Shown here: one piece after another, positions 20,885-26,960 of the stretch | Layout: each line of letters begins with the position of its first letter | How positions within the stretch are numbered: position 1 is the stretch's first letter | Assembly (NCBI GenBank): GCA_964588555.1 | Contig: CAZPPT010000015.1 | Span: forward strand, 1 to 26,960 | From: JAGVWJ01 sp964588555 | GTDB taxonomy: Archaea > Micrarchaeota > Micrarchaeia > Anstonellales > Bilamarchaeaceae | Direction: 5' to 3' | DNA length: 26,960 nucleotides | Position numbers and translations under genes: made by a program | The notes under the pieces: model-generated | The model's input: only the letters and a program-made list of their open reading frames with translations | Database searches by the model: none | Told to the model about the DNA's origin: nothing

Positions 20885-21832
20885 TCACCGCTTCTCCAAA
20901 ACCATAACCCATGAATTGACAAGTGCCTCATCTCTTTGAAAGACTAAAGTATGCTTAAAAAACTGCTTAATCTCATCAAGGGTAAAATAAGGCGATTCGA
21001 TCGGCGCGGGACTCTCCGGATTTAATCGTAGATGCCGTAAAAGCCATGCCTGATACTGGGCAAATTCATTGACATAAAAATCTACAACTGCGATAATGCC
21101 CCCTGCCTCGCAATGTGCTTGCATCCAACGTGCGCAATCCTCCTTGTCAAAAACGTTGAGGTGGTGGATTGTATATGCATTCAAAATAAGGTGAAACTTC
21201 TGAAGCGGCACGTATTCGTGAAAATCTGCAACGACGGGCACTGCCTGGGAAACTAAGCGCTTATATGCCCCGTTTGCGGCAAAGTCGAGCTGGTACGAAG
21301 AAACAATTCCCGTTGGAAAGTCAAAATCGCCACTACACGTCATTGAGATAACATTCGGGACAACGTCAAGAAGGAAAATTCTTGTCTTTTCAAGGAAACC
21401 GTGTCGTGCAAGCGCCCGCAAGGCAAATAAGGTGGTTATCGCGCCGCCTGAAGGGCCAAAGTCAAGGAGCCGAATTTCTGGAATGGTTCGAAAATAGTCG
21501 AGCCGGGCCGCCATGGCCATCTCCACTAAATACGAAAGCCGATCATTCCCATCTGAAACCCATCGCTCTTCCTCAAATTTTTCGCGCAGGTAACGCCGGA
21601 TACCTGGCTCATTAAACCGTGCCGCCGTCCCGCGGGTGCATGCCTTCGTATCTAAGAGGTGATGGCTGTAAAATTGCGGTGCGGTTAATCGCCCATCGGG
21701 CTGATATGTCGCGCGATCGTCAGCATATGGATTTAGCCGATTTGGAAACGCACGCGAATCAATAAGTGGAAGGAGGAATCTTGGAGTAAGCAGAAGCTCG
21801 GAACTGATCGGCGTTCGGGATTTGCGATTCAT
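20885..21832 (-). CDS. Class I SAM-dependent methyltransferase, 315 aa
   Basis: The Rossmann core starts at about residue 120 with motif I LLDFGPSGG (122-130). It continues with RIFLLDVVPN (acidic loop), VPVVADFHEY, and HLILNAYTIHHLNVF, the typical post-core motif with a His pair, then IIAVVDFYVNE. About 115 residues precede the core (YSHHLLDTKACTRGTAARFNE), probably for substrate binding. The target is unknown. ATG 21832 follows GGTGA, whose TGA is the stop of the upstream gene; a GTG three codons earlier overlaps that site. It lies between an unknown protein and a PLP enzyme in one operon, suggesting small-molecule chemistry. Confidence 0.83.
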   Translation of the reverse strand: MNRKSRTPISSELLLTPRFLLPLIDSRAFPNRLNPYADDRATYQPDGRLTAPQFYSHHLLDTKACTRGTAARFNEPGIRRYLREKFEEERWVSDGNDRLSYLVEMAMAARLDYFRTIPEIRLLDFGPSGGAITTLFALRALARHGFLEKTRIFLLDVVPNVISMTCSGDFDFPTGIVSSYQLDFAANGAYKRLVSQAVPVVADFHEYVPLQKFHLILNAYTIHHLNVFDKEDCARWMQAHCEAGGIIAVVDFYVNEFAQYQAWLLRHLRLNPESPAPIESPYFTLDEIKQFFKHTLVFQRDEALVNSWVMVLEKR

Positions 21833-21837
21833 AATTT

Positions 21838-22491
21838 TCACCGTTCCGGTTCAAATAAACCCATGGATAAGATCCGCCCGTCTGGATACACGCCATAGTT
21901 AATCACTTCTAATTTAAGCCCATATCCTGACCGCTCCCGTTGTGCGCCTTTTTCCGGGCCCCAAGGGCACGCCTGATCGACAGACCCATCGCCGCGTATT
22001 TTCTTTGGTTCACGAACGTAAAAGCCGATCTGCTGTGCAAAACCCTGGTTTGCAAGCCCTGTGTAAAAACGCCCCATGATTGATGCACAAATAGGTATGG
22101 GAACCCCTGTTTCCCCATGTACTTTTACGGCAACCGGTGCTCCTTGCCCTCTGTCTTTTGTTACCCTGTTTCGTAGTGTACTCTCATAGAATAAAAGCAC
22201 CTGATCCGGTCGGAGGCCTGCGTTTTGCAATATCTTAAGGTAGGGTTCTGGAAAAACAAAGACGCCGGTGCGCTTTGGCCGCACGGGGGGCTCGACCCCG
22301 AAATCATTCACCATACACCCCATACGCGTTTGAATCCCTTCTGAAAGACAGCTCGTGTGAAGCATAACGGCAAGAAGGAAGCTTCTTTGTTCTGTGGCAG
22401 TTGGCCCTGTATCGTAACGAAAGCTGCCGCCTTGGATGAGGGCACGTGGCCGCACCACCCTAACAATTTTACCTAGGTCAAGCGTTTTCAT
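21838..22491 (-). CDS. Hypothetical protein, 217 aa, first gene of operon
   Basis: Not recognised. Soluble; notable segments are GGSFRYDTGPTATEQRSFLL, GVEPPVRPKRTGVFVFPEPY and LKLEVINYGVYPDGRILSMGLF, suggesting a compact alpha/beta fold. Four Cys are spread through it. I start it at ATG 22491, preceded by AGGGGTGA; an upstream extension of the frame to 22875 runs through the promoter and the divergent Lrp gene and is rejected. A TATA element at about 22526-22538 would give a short leader. Co-transcribed with the methyltransferase and dehydratase genes. Confidence 0.68.
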   Translation of the reverse strand: MKTLDLGKIVRVVRPRALIQGGSFRYDTGPTATEQRSFLLAVMLHTSCLSEGIQTRMGCMVNDFGVEPPVRPKRTGVFVFPEPYLKILQNAGLRPDQVLLFYESTLRNRVTKDRGQGAPVAVKVHGETGVPIPICASIMGRFYTGLANQGFAQQIGFYVREPKKIRGDGSVDQACPWGPEKGAQRERSGYGLKLEVINYGVYPDGRILSMGLFEPER

Positions 22492-22525
22492 AATTTTCAC
22501 CCCTTCTATGCATTTCTTAACACAT

Positions 22526-22577
22526 TCTTTATATATAAAATAAGTTATTAAAAATTTTGCAAAATAGGAATATTTAA
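22526..22577. promoter_or_regulatory. Divergent promoter region (operon / duplicated Lrp gene)
   Basis: For the minus strand, CTTTATATATAAAA (about 22526-22539) sits 40 bp from ATG 22491. For the plus strand, ATATTTAATAAT (about 22570-22581) sits about 28 bp from ATG 22604. The very AT-rich gap is a plausible binding site for the adjacent regulator. Confidence 0.45.
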
Positions 22578-22603
22578 TAATTATAATACTAATAAGTAAA
22601 AAA

Positions 22604-23590
22604 ATGCAAGACAATATTAAGATTGACCTAAAAGATCGAAAAATCATTTTTGAACTTGACCAGAATGCACGTATCTCCCTTGGCGAACTGGCAAAGAAAA
22701 TACGGCTGTCGCACCAGACGACGCAATACCGTATCGAACGGCTCAAACGACGCGGCATATTAACCGTCCCCCTTACTGTTTTTGATTCGGCAGTTGTCGG
22801 AAAGCGGTGGTTTCGTGTTGTTGCGCAATTGCAACGGATAACAACACAGGAAAAGGAGGAATTTATTGAAAGCATGAAACGTCACCCCACCGTAGTTTGG
22901 TTTGGGGAAGTGGGGGGGAACTGGGACTTTGTAATTAATTTTGTGGCAAGTGACCAGTTTGAATTTAACGCCATTTTTGAGGCAATTCTCGGAAGATGGG
23001 GGGCGTATATTCAACGCTATGAAGTGCTTACTTATATTAGCGTGCGCGACCAGTCCCGCAGGTATTTACTGAACACGGAAAAAAGAGCGTACTGGGACCA
23101 TATAATGAAAACAAATGAAATGGCGAAACTTGACGGACTGGATAAAAAGATAATAAACCTCCTCGCACTCAATGGGTCGCGATCGGTAACAGAAATGGGC
23201 GTTCGCCTTAAGGTTAATTACAAAACCATACAGAACCGTATGCGAGAACTTGAAAAGAACAATGTAATCCTCGGGTACCGATATTACATCAACCCTGCAA
23301 AGATCGGCTATGAGGGCCACATGCTTTTTCTTGGGATTCAGACATATAAGCCAGCAGTTGAAAAACAACTCTATGAATTTCTCAAGCATCCGAATGTAAC
23401 ATTTGTCGTAAAGCACCTGGGGCGCTGGCGGATCGGCATGGAAATCGAGGTAAAAAACAGAAACGAGTTTCAGGAGTTTTTAATCGACCTGCGCACTCGC
23501 TTTGGCGAGATCATCTCAGAATACGAAACGTTCCCGATCTTTCGCGACCATGTCATCAACTACTTTCCGGTTGGGGCGCTTGAGGAGTAA
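22604..23590 (+). CDS. Duplicated Lrp/AsnC regulator (HTH-RAM-HTH-RAM), 328 aa
   Basis: Two full Lrp units in one chain. Unit 1: HTH at about residues 8-55 (DLKDRKIIFELDQNARISLGELAKKI...TTQYRIERLKRRGIL) and effector domain at about 65-155. Unit 2: HTH at about 175-225 (LDGLDKKIINLLALNGSRSVTEMGVRL...YKTIQNRMRELEKNNVI) and effector domain at about 230-320. A single chain would act like an Lrp dimer with two non-identical DNA readers. The start is leaderless. The gene is divergent from the operon starting at 22491 and convergent with the unknown gene at 23556, overlapping it by 35 bp. Confidence 0.9.
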   Translation: MQDNIKIDLKDRKIIFELDQNARISLGELAKKIRLSHQTTQYRIERLKRRGILTVPLTVFDSAVVGKRWFRVVAQLQRITTQEKEEFIESMKRHPTVVWFGEVGGNWDFVINFVASDQFEFNAIFEAILGRWGAYIQRYEVLTYISVRDQSRRYLLNTEKRAYWDHIMKTNEMAKLDGLDKKIINLLALNGSRSVTEMGVRLKVNYKTIQNRMRELEKNNVILGYRYYINPAKIGYEGHMLFLGIQTYKPAVEKQLYEFLKHPNVTFVVKHLGRWRIGMEIEVKNRNEFQEFLIDLRTRFGEIISEYETFPIFRDHVINYFPVGALEE

Positions 23591-24443
23591 GCGGAATGCG
23601 AGTATCTTTCGGGAGCACAAGCGCAAAATGGCCACGCGTGCTTCCGTTTACCGGGTAGAACGCCTCGCCCTTGACACCTAAACTTATGAATCGTCCGTGA
23701 TTAAGTCCCATGTTTCCAGGTAGCCAGCCTGAGTGAATAAGTTCATGATATGAATCGAATACGCTAAAGAACTGGAGCGCCGCCACATACGATGCCCACG
23801 TATCTTTTCCACATGGAATTGAGAAAATAGGGTGTGCACTAAAATCAGGGCCGCTGAAGTTTCCGCCCCGGGCTGCAAGATAAGAATCGTACGGAACTTT
23901 TAGATGGGGTGGTGTTTCTGCCATTATCCGTGCAATTGCCTCCCTGCCATAATATACGCCGCCATCGGAAAGCGGGCCTTCGGTCGCTTCAATCAGTTTT
24001 TCACGGCTTGAAAACGGGTCGCCGTGATAGAATGCCATTTTATCCGTTCCGTCGGTACCCTGCACGCGTACCATGTGCGTCTGTGTTGTAAGCCGGTAAC
24101 GCCATATGGAAAAAAGCTCTGGTTCCTGTTTTGTGATAGTCCGGACTTCATGTCCGATAGATTCGAGCAATTGAAAATCGTTTGTTTTTAGGGCGTCTGC
24201 AAAATCAGTAAATAGGTGCGCTCGTGCAATGGGTAAAAACGAAAATGCAAGCGTACGCAAGGCAACAACTTCGCGCATGTCTGCAATACGTTCTACCTGC
24301 GGCTCGTACGACCTAAAAACATCCCCTTGGTCATTTCCATAAATTATTCTTCCTTTGAAGTCAAGGACCGATACTGCCAGGCACCTGCGTGAGTTGAGCG
24401 TAGAGTCAATACGGCCAGTTAATTTTGTAAAACTACCATCCAT
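23556..24443 (-). CDS. Hypothetical protein, 295 aa
   Basis: Not recognised. Begins with a possible beta-sheet (CLAVSVLDFKGRIIYGNDQGDVF) that resembles a roadblock- or profilin-like start, then helices (VERIADMREVVALRTLAFSFLP) and a long Gly/Tyr-rich part (YHGDPFSSREKL, GGVYYGREAIARIM, GWLPGNMGLNHGRFISLGVKG). No signal peptide. ATG 24443 follows AGGTGATG. It is flanked by two duplicated Lrp genes, diverging from the one at 24550, so that regulator is its likely controller. Confidence 0.7.
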   Translation of the reverse strand: MDGSFTKLTGRIDSTLNSRRCLAVSVLDFKGRIIYGNDQGDVFRSYEPQVERIADMREVVALRTLAFSFLPIARAHLFTDFADALKTNDFQLLESIGHEVRTITKQEPELFSIWRYRLTTQTHMVRVQGTDGTDKMAFYHGDPFSSREKLIEATEGPLSDGGVYYGREAIARIMAETPPHLKVPYDSYLAARGGNFSGPDFSAHPIFSIPCGKDTWASYVAALQFFSVFDSYHELIHSGWLPGNMGLNHGRFISLGVKGEAFYPVNGSTRGHFALVLPKDTRIPLTPQAPQPESS

Positions 24444-24519
24444 AGCATCACCTATGTTATAAATTATGGTTTAGTAGTAAATAAAATATTGTAATAAAAA
24501 TTTGCATAAAATAGGAGAA

Positions 24520-24530
24520 TTTATATTTAT
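24520..24530 (+). promoter_or_regulatory. TATA-like promoter of the second duplicated Lrp gene
   Basis: TTTATATTTAT is centred 26 bp before ATG 24550, giving a leaderless message. This argues against a longer reading that starts at a TTG at 24502, inside the promoter region. Confidence 0.5.
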
Positions 24531-24549
24531 TTTCAAATTAATTGTAATA

Positions 24550-25509
24550 ATGGGTCAGAAAGAATTGGACTTACTTGATAAGAAACTGCTCCATGAGCTT
24601 GATCACGATGCACGCGCTCCGATATCACTCATTGCAAAGAAAATTCGCGCTTCGAAGGAAACGGTTGCATTTCGGCTCAAGCGCCTCATTATGCAAAAAA
24701 TAATCAAGGGATTTGTAACGACAATACACCCGTCGCGTCTTGGGTCATACTATTACAAACTATTTTACCGATTTCACAAAACGACTCCGGAGGTCGATAC
24801 GCAAATCATTGAATTTATCTCCGAATACAAACAAACGGCGTGGTTTGGACGGTTTGAGGGGCCGTATGAAATTGCATTCTTGCTTATTGCACAATCATTC
24901 AAGGACCTCGAGGCGTTTTTAACATCATTTCGCGAAAATTTTGGGGAGTACGTTCTGGAACAGGAAATCCATGTCGTAACCGAAGTCCACCGGTTTAGCC
25001 TTAAATTTTTCCTTCCGCATGCCGCGCAGTTTCACCTTGCCTATCCAAAGGAAGTCAAAAAAGAAACTGTTGACGATAAAGACCGCGCGCTCGTCCGCCT
25101 ACTTGCAAATAATGCGCGAATTTCAAATCGAGAGCTTGCGCTTAAAACAAAGCTTGACCCAAGCACGACCATATACAGGATGAAAAAATTAAGGGAAAGG
25201 CAAATAATTGGGCCTGCAACGATTGCACTTAATTTTGATGCGTTTGATTTACGGCATTTCCAGATAAATTTTAAGTTAAAAAATAGGGCCGCAGTTAGTA
25301 AAATCATCAATTACTTTTCAATGCATGTGAATGCAACGTTTGCTACCGTAACGCTTGGTAAGTACGATCTTGCAGTTGAAATGGTCGTCAAGGATGCGAT
25401 CGCATTACGAAAAATACTTGATGAGCTTAAGAAAAAATACACGGAAGATATTATGGATCACGACACGTTCCTGATTACAAATGAGTACGTCGTGACATGG
25501 TTTCCCTAA
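24550..25509 (+). CDS. Duplicated Lrp/AsnC regulator (HTH-RAM-HTH-RAM), 319 aa
   Basis: Paralog of the protein at 22604. Unit 1 HTH at about residues 5-50 (LDLLDKKLLHELDHDARAPISLIAKKI...KETVAFRLKRLIMQKII), effector domain 60-150. Unit 2 HTH at about 172-220 (DDKDRALVRLLANNARISNRELALKT...STTIYRMKKLRERQII), effector domain 230-315. Both proteins share the same end pattern (tail with a DHDTF/FRDHV element and hydrophobic last residues). ATG 24550 is set by TATA spacing. It is divergent from the unknown gene at 24443 and ends 12 bp from the convergent histidine kinase. Confidence 0.9.
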   Translation: MGQKELDLLDKKLLHELDHDARAPISLIAKKIRASKETVAFRLKRLIMQKIIKGFVTTIHPSRLGSYYYKLFYRFHKTTPEVDTQIIEFISEYKQTAWFGRFEGPYEIAFLLIAQSFKDLEAFLTSFRENFGEYVLEQEIHVVTEVHRFSLKFFLPHAAQFHLAYPKEVKKETVDDKDRALVRLLANNARISNRELALKTKLDPSTTIYRMKKLRERQIIGPATIALNFDAFDLRHFQINFKLKNRAAVSKIINYFSMHVNATFATVTLGKYDLAVEMVVKDAIALRKILDELKKKYTEDIMDHDTFLITNEYVVTWFP

Positions 25510-25521
25510 TAAACGGCTACG

Positions 25522-26412
25522 TCAATTCACAAGCGGCAAAAGAACAGTAAACGCTGAGCCTTCGCCCTCCTTACTCGTAACCCTAATCGTGCCACCGTGG
25601 CTTTGAACAATACGCCATGAAGCCGCAAGGCCGATCCCATGGTTTCTTGCATCGTCTCTTGTCGTAAATCCCGGCGTAAATAGCGATGCGCACTGGTCAG
25701 GCCGCATCCCCACGCCATTATCGGTTACTGAAATGAAAATAGTTTGACCCCCTTCAGAAATCAGGACTTCGATCCGTGGGTCGTCCCTGTGCCTGACCGC
25801 ACGATGTGCATTAACAAGCAAATTCCTAAAGACAGAGATTAACTCAAATTGATCCGCGCATATGCCCGGCGGTGCCTGATTGAAACGTACCGTTGCATTC
25901 ACGCCGGTCTGGTCGCATGCTTTTTGGATAGCGGCAACAATACAAAAAGTGGTTTTAAACGAAACCGGCGGGCAGCCATCGAGAACCGCCTGTGCTGAAC
26001 TGGCATATTGGCCAATAACTGCAACCGTATCCGCTACCGCCCTGTCAATCTCCGCAAGTCCAGAAACACAATGCATGAGTTCTTCAAGATGGGATTTGAC
26101 CACGGCGACGGCCCCCTCGAATTCCCTTTTTGATATCCCGCTTGTTTTGTTCGAAAACTGGTTGATCGCAGAATTGCATGCCGTAATTAATGCCTCGGCA
26201 CGGGCAGTTCGGGAGTCTGAGGAAAATGACGGGTGCACCCGAAGCCCTGCGACCAGGCTTGCGACTTCGTGCATATATTCCTGATACTGTAATGTGCGCC
26301 GGTATAACACGCCATAGGTAATGCGAGTTTTGTTTCCTTCGGTAAGTGGGTCAGTTGGGAGGCGTGGCCCTTTGGATATCGATGCGACCCGTCTTCTGAT
26401 AGTTGTGACCAT
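25522..26412 (-). CDS. Cytoplasmic histidine kinase, 296 aa
   Basis: The C-terminal ATPase domain is complete: N box FRNLLVNAHRAV (Asn191), G1 DNGVGM (221-226), F box FTPGFTT and G2 HGIGLA (248-253), then SHGGTIRVTSKEGEGSAFTVLLP. The N-terminal half is helical; the best phosphoacceptor candidate is His48 in MHEVASLVAGL, which lacks the usual Asn-Pro of the H box. No membrane segments or recognisable sensor domain are present, so it is soluble. The ATG at 26412 is about 25 bp from a TTTATATAC box. It follows the second kinase in the same direction. No receiver-domain protein is found in this window. Confidence 0.88.
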   Translation of the reverse strand: MVTTIRRRVASISKGPRLPTDPLTEGNKTRITYGVLYRRTLQYQEYMHEVASLVAGLRVHPSFSSDSRTARAEALITACNSAINQFSNKTSGISKREFEGAVAVVKSHLEELMHCVSGLAEIDRAVADTVAVIGQYASSAQAVLDGCPPVSFKTTFCIVAAIQKACDQTGVNATVRFNQAPPGICADQFELISVFRNLLVNAHRAVRHRDDPRIEVLISEGGQTIFISVTDNGVGMRPDQCASLFTPGFTTRDDARNHGIGLAASWRIVQSHGGTIRVTSKEGEGSAFTVLLPLVN

Positions 26413-26463
26413 GCTATAGAATTGTTATAAAAAGTATATAAATGTTTGTTTTCTACCAAGCCG

Positions 26464-26960
26464 CTAAGGTTGGGCTTCCTGAAAAAGGTTTTCACCGACC
26501 CGTGCCTTCTGCTTTCTGACAAGGGGAAACGCAATCCAAAACGTCGTCCCCTTTCCAACCTCGCTTTCAACTGATATGGAGCCGCCATGGGATTCGACAA
26601 TCTGCTTGCATATTGCAAGTCCCTGGCCGTGGCCAGGATCTTGCTTTGTGGTAAAACCAGGCGTAAAAATAGTTTGTAGATGCTGTGGCGGGATACCGAT
26701 GCCATTGTCCGTAACTGCAAACAGTACAGACTCGCCGGCCTTGCGCAGTGAGAGGATGATCCGCGGGTCTGCCACCCCTTCTATGGCACGTTCGGCATTT
26801 TGCACAAGGTTCTGTATGACAGACATACATTGCTGGCGGTTAACAAGGATGTGTGCGGATTCGTCTTTAAGGCCGACATCCATCGAAAGAATGGACTGGT
26901 TTCGGACAAATATGGTCGCATGTTCAAGGATGAAGAGGGGGTCGATGTGTCCCCGAACAA
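26464..26960 (-). CDS. Histidine kinase, C-terminal part (cut by window end)
   Basis: The last 165 codons of a kinase whose start lies beyond 26960. Visible: the linker VRGHIDPLFILEHATIFV, N box IQNLVQNAERAI, G1 DNGIGIP, F box FTPGFTTK, G2 GHGQGLAI, then SHGGSISVESEVGKGTTFWIAFPL. It is closer to bacterial orphan kinases than its neighbour, but the two are related across the whole ATPase domain, which suggests a duplication. The apparent ATG at 26883 is internal because the frame stays open to the window edge. The phosphoacceptor region is not visible. Confidence 0.88.
   Translation of the reverse strand, partial: VRGHIDPLFILEHATIFVRNQSILSMDVGLKDESAHILVNRQQCMSVIQNLVQNAERAIEGVADPRIILSLRKAGESVLFAVTDNGIGIPPQHLQTIFTPGFTTKQDPGHGQGLAICKQIVESHGGSISVESEVGKGTTFWIAFPLVRKQKARVGENLFQEAQP

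Noticed and set aside
22492..22875. N-terminal extension of the 217-aa protein
   Set aside because: It would run through the divergent promoter and the duplicated Lrp gene; ATG 22491 has a strong AGGGGTGA site.
26464..26883. Complete small ATPase protein starting at ATG 26883
   Set aside because: The frame stays open to the window edge and the upstream residues form the normal kinase linker, so this is a truncated view of a longer gene.

Overview
The window reads as archaeal chromosome. Both tRNA genes carry bulge-helix-bulge introns and lack an encoded CCA. Most start codons lie about 25 bp from a TATA-like box (leaderless transcripts) or behind a GGTGA-type ribosome site. The regulators include TrmB and Lrp/AsnC types, and there are an archaeal beta-CASP ribonuclease and archaeal-style lipoproteins. 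The mix of small membrane proteins, a Cys-rich secreted protein and heavily intron-loaded tRNAs suggests a DPANN-like lineage (Micrarchaeota-like is my best guess), but this is inference without any database search.

Layout. 1-3558 (minus strand): start of folD, then a four-gene cluster of a secreted Cys-repeat protein, two paralogous one-pass membrane peptides ending in a DDD..PPPLPD motif, and an unknown protein, with a large composite hairpin between the two peptides. 3612-4336: tRNA-Ile(UAU) with two introns and tRNA-Gly(UCC) with three introns. 4432-7933: lipoprotein, beta-CASP nuclease, two-TM potassium channel abutting an E1/ThiF-like enzyme. 7938-11260: unknown genes, a small Lrp-like regulator and a possible truncated RNase P subunit. 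11255-13813: TrmB regulator divergent from a bicupin / coiled-coil / PHP operon. 13799-17878: lipoprotein, a large NtrC-type AAA+ protein with a GSFTGA loop, and an unknown protein. 17871-19940: YggS, endonuclease-IV-like protein, FKBP lipoprotein. 19918-25509: an operon of unknown protein, methyltransferase and threonine-dehydratase-like enzyme, plus an unknown gene, interleaved with two duplicated Lrp proteins. 25522-26960: two cytoplasmic histidine kinases, the second cut by the window end.

How it may work together. The right half is unusually rich in signalling: two duplicated Lrp regulators, two soluble histidine kinases and a bacterial-enhancer-type AAA+ protein, in an organism whose domain is not known to use sigma-54. 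The tRNA region is the clearest novelty: five introns in two genes, three of them outside the anticodon loop, and a rare UAU isoleucine anticodon. Divergent gene pairs repeatedly share a single near-palindromic TATA box, and convergent genes often overlap at their 3' ends, so the genome is tightly packed.
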